A stretch of DNA of 64,000 bases from Epiperipatus broadwayi (Eukaryota > Onychophora > Udeonychophora > Euonychophora > Peripatidae). Below are positions 1 to 9,429 of this stretch, in pieces. Location of the stretch: NCBI GenBank assembly GCA_028023455.1, contig JAQFVV010006295.1, positions 434,001-498,000 of the forward strand, given 5' to 3'. A program made the position numbers and the translations under genes. Each line of letters begins with the position of its first letter. Position 1 is the first letter of the stretch. The notes beneath the pieces are model-generated. The model was not told where the DNA came from, did not search any database, and saw nothing but the letters and a program-made list of their open reading frames with translations.

Positions 1-172
1 ATATGTCGATCACACAAACAATTTTATATGTACTATTCCAGGGTGGCCCCAATAAGAAAGATCTAAGATCTGATTGTAACTTTGAATGGGAATAGTAATA
101 CATGTCCCACAAGTGATACAATTTATTAACTAAGGAAAATTCTTTAAAGCTATCATAAAACTTTTTATGCAG

Positions 173-355
173 AATTTGTGGCTCATTTGCCAGACCAGAT
201 GGACTTTATCCGTAAGTTGTTTTGTATCCCTGGATCTATCTTTTTTTATTTATCTACTATTTTACAATTGTTTCATTATCTGTTCATTTTGTCATTTTTT
301 TTCTTTAATCTCAGGTGTCTGCATGAGGAATCTCCTTACTCTGCCTATACTTTAG
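173..355 (+). CDS. Possible last two exons of an unrecognised gene (173-211 and 315-355)
   Basis: A 39-base exon candidate lies between a 3' splice-like site (ctttttatgcag, AG at 171-172) and a strong donor (gtaagt from 212). Read in the phase that starts with two bases of a split codon, it gives FVAHLPDQMDFI, which looks like real protein. After a 103-base intron with a pyrimidine-rich acceptor (ttctttaatctcag, ending at 314) the frame joins as CGT (Arg) and continues 12 codons (VCMRNLLTLPIL) to TAG at 353-355. AATAAA-like signals follow near 530-545, though these are common in such AT-rich DNA. The rest of the gene would lie upstream of the window. The product is not recognised. An alternative is a chance pair of splice-like motifs. 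Confidence 0.35.
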   Translation, partial: NLWLICQTRWTLSVSCFVSLDLSFFIYLLFYNCFIICSFCHFFSLISGVCMRNLLTLPIL

Positions 356-535
356 TTTAAAATTGTAAGCAGGCAGGAGATTACATCAAGGCACTATTCT
401 TGGTGATAGATGACATGGTAATCTCATTTCAAACACATGAATTCTCAGCAATAATCAGTGATCATAGAATTTATGAAGTATTATATTCTTCCTATCACCT
501 TATATCTTCTTTATTTATTAATAAAATTATAAAGC
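356..535. other. No gene seen
   Basis: AT-rich DNA that would be 3' UTR if the exons at 173-355 are real. No repeat or motif is recognised here. Confidence 0.4.
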
Positions 536-592
536 AATAAAATAAATCCACCTTTTATCCTATAATATTTATTTTATTTTTTACTCAAATAA
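536..592 (-). repeat. Inverted copy of the PLE-like end at 2854-2916
   Basis: Read on the minus strand, this stretch matches the sequence just after the hammerhead-like core at 2815-2846: a shared GAGTAAAAAATAAAAT block followed about 25 bases later by GTGGATTTATTTTA. The two copies face each other and enclose 600-2850, so the repeat array in between may sit inside a larger inverted structure. Confidence 0.5.
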
Positions 593-596
593 ATTT

Positions 597-1505
597 AATA
601 TATAGGGTATATGAGCACAAACTTTCACATGACTCACCACTCTCTACTCTATTTCATAACACTGATACACTTGAACACATATATGTCGAAAAGATAAATA
701 ATCACCAATATACATATTTCATGCTAAACCAGCAATCATCAGTTGGTCCAGATTACCATCTCCACACATAAATGCTATAAGTGCTCAGATATATATTAAG
801 ATAGCCAATCTTCATATTTTAATGGACAGATTTCAATCTACTCCATACTCCAACTCTTCAACCATCCATCCAATTGAAAATCTTATGAAGAATGCTCAAA
901 GGCCACCCTGAGGCCAAGATTCTTGTCTTGTCACACCCATGTTGACCTAAGGTCAATCTGACCCATGGGCAAACATCTCTACTATATAATAACTGAACCA
1001 CAGGCTTATTATATACCTATGTTTATATATGTAATATATAGGGTATATGAGCACAGACTTTCACATGAGTCACCACTCTCTACTCTATCTCATAACACTG
1101 ATACACTTGAACACATATATGTCGAAAAGATAAATAATCACCAATATACATATTTCATGCTAAACCAACAATCATCAGTTGGTCCAGATTAGCATCTCCA
1201 CACATATACACTATAAGTGCTCAGATATATATTAAGATAGCCAATCTTCATATTTTAATGGACAGGCTTCAATCTACTCCACACTCTAACTCTTCAACCG
1301 TCCATCCAATTGAAAATCTGATGAATGCTTAAAGGCCACCCTGAGGCCAAGATTCTTGTCACACCCATGTTGACCTAAGGTCAATCTGACACCTCATGTA
1401 CCAACATAATCCATTTAATACATATATAAGGGATAGGCAGACATCTCTACTATGTAATAACTGAAACACAAGCTTATTATATACCTGTTTATATATGTAA
1501 TATAT
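597..1505 (+). repeat. Tandem array of family A, two near-complete units
   Basis: Unit A1 (about 597-1032) and unit A2 (about 1033-1505) share almost the same text in order: TATAGGGTATATGAGCACA, TCACCACTCTCTACTCTAT, AATAATCACCAATATACAT, AATCATCAGTTGGTCCAGAT, a run ending GGCCACCCTGAGGCC, and TTGACCTAAGGTCAATCTGA. The period is about 437 then 467 bases; A1 lacks about 40 bases near its end. A third unit starts at 1505 and turns into a foldback. Other copies lie at 7586-7850 and 52427-52685. The last has GAGTTCGAATCC on the minus strand, a perfect RNA polymerase III B box, so the family is probably tRNA-derived and reads right to left. Confidence 0.8.
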
Positions 1506-1694
1506 AGTGTATATGAGCACAGACTTTCACATGACTCACCACTCTCCACTCTATCTCATAACACCTATATGTGTAGAAGTGTATCAGTGTTATGAGATAG
1601 AGTGGAGAGTGGTGGGTCGTGTGAAAGTCTATGCTCATATACCCTATATATTACATATATAAACAGGTATATAATAAGCCTCTGTTTCAGTTAT
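1458..1694. repeat. Foldback of the family A end
   Basis: The left arm (1458-1567) and right arm (about 1585-1694) are reverse complements with few mismatches, around a spacer of roughly 18 bases. The arms contain the family A start with TATATGAGCACAGACTTTCA on the left and its complement on the right. The outer ends are ATAACTGAAAC and TGTTTCAGTTAT. A transcript could form a double-stranded stem of more than 100 bp. Confidence 0.85.
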
Positions 1695-2182
1695 CAAATA
1701 AATTTAACAATTACAAATAATAGCAATTCTCTTCAGAGCTAAAAAATATGTCAGTATACATAAATATATAAAAAATAATTAACCTAATAACAATACAAAA
1801 CAAATATTTGAACATTTGTGATGATGGTGTTCTAGCTGTATTTTTATATTGGACTATTTCCATCATCTAATAGGTGTGTTGAATGTCTTTAGAAAAGTTT
1901 AATTTTATTTAAATATTCGAAATATATTCAACTGATAGTAATATCACAGCAAACAGGTTAGTATATGCACCAACTGTTAGTAATATCACCGCAAACAGGT
2001 TAGTATATGTACCAACTGTTTTGGCCATGAATATGAGGGAAAAAACCTCGAAAGTTCTAGGCCTAGATTAATTTAATTTCATTGTTTTTGTTACTACTGA
2101 CAGCTTCTTCTTCAGCATGTTAAAGCGCTTATGTATACTAGTACCAACTGCTAGTAATATCTCAGCAAACAGGTTAGTATAT

Positions 2183-2222
2183 GCACAAAGTTTCGAGAGA
2201 TATTTTTCTCCCCTCGTCAGGG
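2183..2222 (-). ncRNA. Hammerhead-ribozyme-like core, left copy in family C
   Basis: On the minus strand the order is CTGACGA, a purine-rich strand (GGGGAG), a short loop, TCTCTC, then GAAAC. CTGANGA and GAAA are the invariant core blocks of hammerhead ribozymes, and the intervening bases can form a weak stem II with G-T wobbles. After GAAAC comes TTTGTGC; the expected cleavage position would be G, which a hammerhead does not cut, so this copy is probably inactive or only a relic. The right-hand partner is at 2465-2506. Confidence 0.5.
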
Positions 2223-2224
2223 GT

Positions 2225-2375
2225 TGCTGGCCTGACCAGTGACAGTACTAGCATTTTGAGGTAACACTCTAATCAACTAATCAAGAATCTAAGGACCCAG
2301 GTTTAAATCCCATGCTAGTACTGTCACTGGTCAGGCCTGCAACACCTGAAGAAGAGGGGAGAGCAATACCTCTCT
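2225..2375 (+). repeat. Family C copy 1 (SINE-like, rearranged)
   Basis: AAGGACCCAGGTTTAAATCC at 2291-2310 resembles an RNA polymerase III B box and is followed by the family segment CATGCTAGTACTGTCACTGG, GTCAGGCC, and CCTGAAGAAGAGGGGA. The preceding GAGGTAACACTCTAATCAAC reads on the minus strand as a degraded tRNA A-box region (GTTGATTAGAGTGTTACCTC), followed by a second, inverted GCTAGTACTGTCACTGG segment. The copy therefore looks like two inverted pieces fused. Its hammerhead core stops before GAAA, where copy 2 begins. Confidence 0.6.
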
Positions 2376-2506
2376 AGAGCATTACCTTAAAATTCAATAA
2401 TCAAGACTGTAAGGACCCAGGTTCGAATACCATGCTAGTACTGTCACTGGTCAGGCCAGCAACACCTGAAGAAGAGGGGAAACAAATACCTCTCGAAACT
2501 TTGTGC
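2373..2506 (+). repeat. Family C copy 2, tRNA-like head plus PLE-like end
   Basis: CTAGAGCATTACCTTAAAAT matches the second half of a tRNA D-arm and anticodon-side region (compare TTAGAGCGTTGCCTTAAAAT at 53170-53189). AAGGACCCAGGTTCGAATAC (2411-2430) is an almost perfect B box. The segment CATGCTAGTACTGTCACTGG and GTCAGGCCAGCAACA follows, then the hammerhead-like core. Head, body and ribozyme-like tail together look like a SINE or retrozyme-like unit. Confidence 0.6.
2465..2506 (+). ncRNA. Hammerhead-ribozyme-like core, right copy in family C
   Basis: CTGAAGA, one extra A, then GAGGGG and CCTCTC, which can pair over six positions with one G-T wobble around AAACAAATA, then GAAAC. This is the arrangement of a minimal type I hammerhead (core, stem II, core). 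Minimal hammerheads are known in Penelope-like elements and retrozymes. The base after the presumed stem III GT is G, so cleavage is doubtful. Confidence 0.5.
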
Positions 2507-2739
2507 ATATGCTATGATATTACTAACAGTTGGTAGATATACTAACCTGTTTGCTGTGATATTACTAATAGTTGGTACATATACTAACCTGTTTGCTGTG
2601 TAAATTGTTTGCTATAATATTACTAACAGTTGAATATATTTGGAATATTTAAATAAAATTAAACTTTTCTAAAGACATTCAACACACATATTAGATGATG
2701 AAAATAGTCCAATATAAAAATACAAACTATTTAAACCTG

Positions 2740-2920
2740 TTTGATTTATATTGTTTATATTGATTAGATAAACTATTTTTTATATATATTCATGTACACT
2801 TGTATATATTTTAGTTCTGAGAAAGACTTCTGGTTAGTTGAAACTATTAGATTGATTGAGTAAAAAATAAAATGAACATCGCTATAGCGATAAAAGAAAT
2901 GTGGATTTATTTTACTGATC
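2740..2920 (+). mobile_element. PLE-like 3' end with a decayed hammerhead core
   Basis: TTCTGAGAAAGACTTC...AGTTGAAAC at 2815-2842 has the PLE terminal layout: CTGAGAA (degraded CTGANGA), GACT and AGTT able to pair as stem II, then intact GAAAC. The following 2854-2916 block recurs inverted at 536-592. ATCGCTATAGCGAT (2878-2891) is a perfect 14-base palindrome. No coding part of a PLE is attached. Confidence 0.45.
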
Positions 2921-2934
2921 ATAAATATAAAAAT

Positions 2935-3420
2935 TTGAACTCAGGATTTTTTAATCTATTCATTCTCCATTCCATCTCAAGCAATGGATTTACATGACCA
3001 TACACATGCAAAAAAGTTATATGATCCCCAACATACATCTTTTGTGAAGAGCCACCACATCAGTTAGGCCAGACCATAATACCCCACCCATATATATAAT
3101 CAGAGCTCGGTTTATATTAAGATCCGGAAAAGGTGAAACAATTCTCAAACTTCAATCTTATCACACTTCCAACTATTTAGCTGTACATTTCATTAAAAAA
3201 ACCACTGATGAATGCTCAAATTCCTTATTGAATTTAATGTTATAGTCATATCCATGTAGACAGTATGTCATTCTAACACCTCATATTATCGAACCATTAT
3301 ATTCTATATACATTAATAGGAGAGAGATAGGCTGAACTTATAGTAAAATATAATCCATTCCACAAGGAATATATACTTGTAAGACAGTAACTTGCTTATA
3401 CTGAATGTTTCATATATGTA
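2935..3420 (+). repeat. Family B, direct copy (relative of family A)
   Basis: It starts with TTTGAACTCAGGATTTTTTA (B-box-like on the minus strand) and runs through CTATTCATTCTCCATTCCAT, ATGATCCCCAACATACAT, CAGTTAGGCCAGACCATAAT, CCACTGATGAATGCTCAAAT and ATATCCATGTAGACAGTATG. The same order of sites occurs in family A (AATCACCAATATACAT, CAGTTGGTCCAGATTA, GATGAATGCT), so A and B are diverged members of one superfamily. Confidence 0.7.
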
Positions 3421-4026
3421 AATAGAAGGGTTTGAACTCAGGATTTTTCAGTCTATTTGTCCTTCACTCTACATGACCACCCATAGTCAAAAAACATACA
3501 TGATCCCCAATATATATATATATATTTCATGCAGAACTAGCATTCTTCAGTTGGGCCAGATCATAATCTTCTACACATATATACATTTTAATATAAGTTC
3601 AGCTCATCTCTCTCCTATTAATATATATAGTTACATAATGATCTGATGATATGAGAGCTTATATTGATGTAATATCTATATGAATATGACTAACAGCATC
3701 AAATCCAGTAAGAGTTTTAAGTGAGCACCATTGTTTTTCAATGAAATGGACAGTTGAATAGATGGAAGAATGGGCAGACTGAAGCATGTCCATTAAAGTT
3801 TAAGGAATTGCTATTTTAATATAAACCAAGCAGTAGATTGTATATATTTGTGTGAGATTATGATGTCTAACTGATGAGTGCTGGTTCTGCATGAAATATG
3901 TATATTGGGGATCATCTATCTTTTTCATATGTGTGTATTCATGTATATCGATATGAAGTGGAGAATGAATAGATTGAAAAATTTTGAGTTCAAATTCCTC
4001 TACTTACATAAATGAAACATTCAGTA
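3399..4026. repeat. Family B foldback
   Basis: The left arm starts at CTTATACTGAATGTTTCATA (3397) and carries a second family B copy from 3429. The right arm ends with AAATGAAACATTCAGTATA at 4030 and reads as family B on the minus strand (ATATTGGGGATCATC, TTGAGTTCAAATTCC). The arms are about 200 bases each, with a spacer that also contains family B tail sequence in inverted order (CTCTCTCCTATTAATATA near 3610 against TTAATAGGAGAGAGAT near 3313). Confidence 0.75.
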
Positions 4027-4214
4027 TAAAAAAAGTTCCATACTGCCTTAGAAATATTTATTGATCATAGTATTTATCGTAAATTTTTATCCAAATATAA
4101 TTTATGAAATTTTTTTAAATTTGTTATTATGGCTAGAATCTTGATCAATTTGAGCATAATCATACTCAGTTTTACTTAGAATTTGTAAAGCAAATGTCAC
4201 TGCTTTTTAACTGC

Positions 4215-4570
4215 CTTGCTTGCTTAAACGTAAACGTTAACAAACCTTTCATACAGTTCTGCCACCCAGTGCAAGCCTTAGTAAGCAATGGATGCAAGAA
4301 GGTTTATGCATAATATCCCTGCCTAGTGTCTACTCATCCAAAAACCTCAGCCTAGTTTCTAACTTGTGGCCTTTATCCATAAGGAAACCTTGAATGTGAG
4401 AGCACTGGACTTAGGCTTCCCACTGATGAGCACACAAGCTAAAAATTAGTCTGGAGATATTGGATGAGACAATTCTTCTTGCACCCATTGATTACTAAGG
4501 CATGCACTGGATGACTCTACTGTATGGAGAGTTTGCTGCTGTTGAAACAGCTTGTGTAAGCAAAGCAAAT
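4215..4570. repeat. Family D foldback element, copy 1
   Basis: The outer ends TTGCTTGCTTAAAC and GTGTAAGCAAAGCAA are inverted. Inside them are CATACAGTTCTGCCACCCAG on the left and CTGGATGACTCTACTGTATG on the right, followed inward by AGCAATGGATGCAAGAAG against CTTCTTGCACCCATTGAT. Arms exceed 100 bases with scattered mismatches. A second copy is at 54062-54292, so this is a dispersed hairpin (MITE-like) family. Confidence 0.8.
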
Positions 4571-5890
4571 AGTGAATACGTGATATCTTGCTTGCTATGA
4601 ATAATTAATTTCACCAGCCATATTATAGATGATTATCAGGGCTTTGTCAACACCTTTCATTTGAGGTGATGCTAGATTACTTATTTTTTTCCAAGATACT
4701 TGGGTCTGTTCCCTCACCCATGTTTACTTTGCATTCTGTACTTACGAAACCAGTTTTACAACAGAAGACTAATGACATTTTTTGTTGTACTTATGCCATT
4801 AATCTGTCTAAACTTAAAAATGTAATATTACTTAAATAAACTATATTAAATTAAATTTACCTAATAATACTCATTCTACTATAGATTAAGTTGAAGTGTA
4901 AATACTTTGTTGAAAGAAATATTTGCTATTGTATATGATTGGCAAAACTTCTCTGAACACAAGCTGGGTATATATGTATGAATATATATATATACTGAAG
5001 TGTAAAACCAACAAAGCCTTTCATCGTTTTTTTTTTTGTTTCAGCATAATTTCTAAAATGATATAAATGGTTTGACTAAATCATAGCTTCTATTTAGAAT
5101 TTAATTTATTGGATAAAAATAATTTTGACATTTTAATAATTGGATCTTTGATAAAGTTTATTCAGAAGTACAATATTTTTCGCACTGAGCTCTAAGTAGG
5201 GCGTTGTCGTTTTTTTTCATCTCATTTTGTTTGTTAAACCAAAATGTGACCATTTTATCAGTATAATAAAATCATGTTCGCCCAAATATAAATCAGCATT
5301 TTGTCTTCAGTTCGGAAATAAAAAGCTTTGCTGTTAAGAATTTTCGGTTTACTCTGAAAAATCATGGCTTCTTATGCGCTTATGCAGTTATATTTTGTTC
5401 GAAGTAACATTAAGGAGTAATTTCATTTCGGCTAATGTAAAACAGCGGTAAGTCAGTTTGGATCTGCATGTTAATATTTTTTTTTGTACGTATGCATGCA
5501 TTATTAAAATTTAACTTTTTTTATGTACGATATTATAGTATTAAAGAAAGCCCTCAATATCTCAGTAGAAAAAAAAAGTTCAGCTCGTTGAATTAACGCT
5601 GTCTAGAGAAAATTAAAAAATATATTTTCATAGCTTTGATTTTTTAATATATTTTTGTTTATATATTTATTAATTAAATTCCAAGATATACAATTAGTTT
5701 ATATATGTACAACAAAAAAAATATCATTTATTTAAAAATCAATTCGGTTTAATAGGAAAAAATATATACTTTAAATTTACAACATATATATATATCATAT
5801 GTAATTTAGCACAAGGATAGAGAATCCTCAAAAAACCTACACTACATTTACATAGACCAATCTCCTACCTACCATTCAGTACTATGAATA
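4571..5890. other. No gene seen
   Basis: AT-rich DNA with short poly-T runs and (TA)n near 4985. No coding, RNA or repeat-family signature is recognised. Confidence 0.5.
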
Positions 5891-5891
5891 T

Positions 5892-5908
5892 GATACCCAA
5901 AGGGTATC
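5892..5908. repeat. Short perfect stem-loop
   Basis: GATACCC and GGGTATC form a 7-bp stem around AAA. This is a small structure; its function is unknown and it may be chance. Confidence 0.4.
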
Positions 5909-6451
5909 GAAAGTGTTAAGCTCAATTAAAATTACATAAATATTCATCTCTTCTTATCATATCGTTCCCAGCAGTAGAAAGTCAATTATATAATTATTAA
6001 AACAATCAAATGGGGTTGTGGCTGGGAAATTTACACTACCACCATTGCACTAGATCATGCAGGGGTTACATAATTATTGTTAGAGGGTCATTAAAATGCA
6101 AAAAAAAAGTATTAAAACGTATTAATGACAAGTTACAAAAATACTAGCGACAAAAAGCAAAGCATTAAATATCTAAGCAAGGTCAGAAGTTTCAATTATT
6201 CCAAAACAAACTAAGTTTTAAAGAGATTCTGCATATAGAGAAATGAAAGAGAAAAATTTTCAAAAATGCTTCAGGATATTATGTAATTTAATATATAAAG
6301 AGCTTTTAAAACATTAAGCGATTTAAAACTTGTTAAAATATATTTTTCCTGTAATTGTAATTTATATGTATGTTACCAAATTTTTAATAAATAAAATGTA
6401 TTTACATTTTTTTTTTTTTTTAACATATTACACCATTTTTTTTTTTTTGCT
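5909..6451. other. No gene seen
   Basis: AT-rich sequence ending in poly-T runs at 6408-6450. An apparent 70-residue ORF at 6330 is built from T-rich codons and is not convincing. Confidence 0.5.
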
Positions 6452-6817
6452 GTACACGTTTGGTTTGGTGCTATATATATATATATTGTGTTTAGTGCTC
6501 TTGTATATATATTGTTGTTTTTATCGAGAAAGATCCTTGTAGACGTTTGGTTTGGTGCTGTATATATATTGTGTTTAGTGCTGGAAATAGTTTTTATCGA
6601 GATAGATCCATGTACACGTATATATTTTGCTGTATATATCGATATTTAGTGCTGTAAACAGTTGTTTTTATCCGTGTACACGTATATATTTTGCTGTATA
6701 TATATATTGATGTTTAGTGCTGTAAATAGTTGTTTTTATCGAGATAGATTCGTGTACACATATATATTTTGCTGTATATATTGATGTTTTCATCGAGAAA
6801 GATCCGTGTACACGTTA
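6452..6817 (+). repeat. Minisatellite, about five units of 55-90 bp
   Basis: Unit starts fall at about 6452, 6538, 6611, 6674 and 6754, with a last partial unit at 6808. Each begins GTACACG (or GTAGACG, GTACACA), then TATATATTTTGCTGTATATA, TTTAGTGCTGTAAATAGTTG, and TTATCGAGATAGATCC. The first two units carry TTTGGTTTGGTGCTG in place of TATATATTTTGCTG. Units vary in length through loss of the middle part. Confidence 0.85.
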
Positions 6818-6979
6818 TTTTGGCCACATTAGAAACGGCGGATTGATACTAATGTGAATAGGCCACCCCCACCCCCCACCTATCTCCCTACATTGCAGGT
6901 TTAGTACCCAAGTACCATGTTTATAAAGGTAATATGAAAAATGTAATATATAATTGTGGCTTCCCAAATTTTTTTAAAT

Positions 6980-7020
6980 TCTCAACTGGCTCGCGTCAAG
7001 TTAAAGGTTGGGCACCACTG
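6980..7020 (-). mobile_element. Possible hAT-type transposon end
   Basis: On the minus strand from 7020 the sequence begins CAGTGGTGCCCAACCTTTAA, a close match to terminal repeats typical of hAT-family elements (CAGTGGTNCCCAACC). No matching opposite end or 8-bp target duplication was found by eye, so this may be a single surviving end. Confidence 0.4.
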
Positions 7021-7585
7021 AATTAGAATAAAGCTTTTATTTGTAGTGGATTACGTGGTAGAAACGCAGTCAATTTTTTCAAGGTTAATAGAAGAAATAC
7101 CAAAAAATATGAATTAGTTTTTCAGGAGGCTGATCACATAAATAACATTTTTTTGTAATGTTATATTAAATCAGTGTTGTTCCTGCCATGATAGTATAAT
7201 CAAAGCAGAGGACCAAAGAAAGAAAAATATTCTGCATTTTTTAAAATAATTCAACATATAAGCAATCTAAAAACATAATGTTCTAATAACATGGCAGAAT
7301 TGAGTAATGTTTTTATTGAAAATTGTAGCATAAAAATTGATATTTACATCATGCTGAAGATCAAAATAGATGGAAAGCAAATTATTAACATAATAGTTTT
7401 TTTTTTTTTGGGGGGGGGGCTAAAGAAGACATTAGTAAAGATATACTAAATCTTTACCATTATTTAAGGCCTATAAATGTTTTATACTCTTAAATATTAT
7501 AAAATCAATTTTTTGAAAACATGCCCTAGATAGATTTTATGCTTTAAAATTAGTTTCTACTCTGTATTTGCGAAAGCAAATAATA

Positions 7586-7850
7586 TAGGGTATATGAGCA
7601 CAGACTTACAGATGACCCATCACTCTCCACTCTATCTAATATCATTGATACACTCAAGCACAAGATAAATAATCACCAATATACATATTTCATGCTAAAC
7701 CAGCAATCATCAGTTGGTCCAGATTATCATCTCCCACACATATATACTATAAGTGCTCAGATATATATTAAGATAGACAATCTTCATACTTTAATGGACA
7801 GGCTCCAATCTACTACACACTCCAACTCTTCAACCCTCCATCCAATTGAA
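7586..7850 (+). repeat. Family A, copy 4 (truncated)
   Basis: It starts TATAGGGTATATGAGCACAG and carries CACTCTCCACTCTATC, AATCACCAATATACATATTT, AATCATCAGTTGGTCCAGAT and AACCCTCCATCCAATTGAAG. It ends where the tandem copies continue to the GGCCACC block. A lone dispersed copy, supporting mobility of the family. Confidence 0.8.
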
Positions 7851-8649
7851 GTAAAAACTTTATTGCTTTAAATATATGTATTTAACACAGAAGTTTAATA
7901 CACAAATGTGTGAATGTTCAAGTAGCAATAACACAAATAAAAAAAAGCATTCTATCAAATTCTATAGATATTGCTGAGTCCCCAACTTTGACTGAGCAAC
8001 CAGCAAACAAATGTATGATAAACAATAATAGCGAAGAGTTCTTGCTACTCACATACACTATATATACTTCACTTCCCACAATGCACTTCACATCTGTCAG
8101 CTTTCTGCACAGCTTCCCAAACTCTTTGGCCTGGTCCTGTTATTGTTTGTGAACATGTTGGATTCACACTACAGCACTGCCCCAACACTTAAGCTTCTTT
8201 CAGATGTTGTCACTTAAGTTTTCTCTGCACTCATTCTCTTGGTAAATTCACTGAAATCAAAACAATGCACTTTGTTTTTTACTCTATTTATAGTTTGTTA
8301 CCATATGCTGGAATTTATCTTAGCTTTTAATTATACACACAATTAATTACTTATTTCCATATAAGACAATTCTCCATCTCTTTAAATTAATTAGTCTCTT
8401 ATCAAGAAATATTTGTAATCAGAAAATTTCTTGGAATATATCGATCGCAACGTTCTTGTTGCGATTAACGTGAATTTATTAATTATTTAATGTTTATCAG
8501 TTAGCGATCTAAAATATATTTCTCTAATATATTTTCTATTTTTTCTGGAGTGCACAAACTTATATTAATGTAAATATAAATATTTTACAAAATACAACAG
8601 ATATTAACTTTTAGCTACAAAAATAACAGAAATATATATATATATCATT
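7851..8649. other. No gene seen; one short palindrome
   Basis: An 80-codon ORF at 7910-8152 has no recognisable domain and no coding signature. ATCGCAAC and GTTGCGAT near 8444-8465 form an 8-bp stem. The rest is unremarkable AT-rich DNA. Confidence 0.4.
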
Positions 8650-9295
8650 GGTCTGAAGGCTTATATAATTATAATAACAAATAAAACACAGTTTTCTATT
8701 TTAAAGGAGTCCATTAATTTCAATATATAAAACAAGTCACATGTACTTTCTTCTTTATAAATCTTGATTTATTTTATGACCTATTATAAATTACAATAAT
8801 ACTCCAATGTTTTGATTATATTCTTTTGTAGACTTTCTCAAGGAACAACTAAAAAATACATAAAATAATAAATATAAATAAAAATATTCACACAATAATC
8901 CAATACATATAACAAAAATGAATACTACTAACTTAAATCTCTTCTTACAAACAATCTTAAATTTCTATTACATTTGTTTCTTAAATATCTTCTTTAAAAT
9001 AATCCCCATTACAAATTATTTAATTACAAATTCCACATTAATTAAATCAACCTATTATTTTCTTTTTTCAATTAACAATCTATTCATTAAAGGTTTATTT
9101 ATATAACCCTTTTATATAATTCTTTTATCACATGATCTAATATATTCTAGTAATTTAATTGATACAAATGTTCATAAATTACAGAATTTTTATTATTTAA
9201 ATGTTATTTTAATCTTGTAGTAATTTTTTTTTTGTAGTTTCAACATATGCCATTTCTTTATTATCCCTAATACAATCCAAACATGTTTAATATTG
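8650..9295 (-). pseudogene. PLE family P1 fragment: GIY-YIG region and 3' end
   Basis: Reverse-complemented, this stretch matches the plus-strand copy at 17290-17915 nearly end to end: the region around the GIY-YIG motif (GGATTGTATTAGGGATAATA, GAAACTACAAAAAAAA, ACATTTGTATCAATT), the block CTTTAATGAATAGATTGTTA, AAGATTGTTTGTAAGAAGAG, and the 3' end with the decayed hammerhead-like core at 8801-8847. Stops and frameshifts break the reading frame. PLE proteins combine a reverse transcriptase with a C-terminal GIY-YIG endonuclease; only the end of the latter remains. Confidence 0.75.
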
Positions 9296-9429
9296 TAACA
9301 ATACAAAGCAACAGGCATGAACTTGGGGTAAAGGAAAATCATCATCATCAACCCCAAGTCAATACATCAATTTTAAATATGAATATATAATGAATAACAA
9401 TGAATAATGATTATAATGAGCAATGAAAT

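Larger units (their letters stand above)
1838..2722. repeat. Large foldback with internal ~41-bp repeats and a family C core
   Basis: The outer arms (GTATTTTTATATTGGACTAT at 1838 and its complement ending at 2722) run inward for hundreds of bases. Each arm holds repeated units of about 41 bases built on CAAACAGGTTAGTATATG and ACCAACTGTTAGTAATATCA: two adjacent on the left, a third near 2140, and the complementary set at 2500-2640. The centre (2183-2506) holds family C: tRNA-like boxes, a shared GCTAGTACTGTCACTGG segment and a hammerhead-like core at each edge, facing outward. Confidence 0.8.

Noticed and set aside
965-1192. 75-codon ORF, with a near-identical relative at 52483-52716
   Set aside because: Both lie in family A repeats; the similarity reflects the repeat, and the frame is not kept in other copies.
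7386-7420. T-run followed by a G-run
   Set aside because: Simple homopolymer junction, possibly a sequencing or slippage effect; no further structure.
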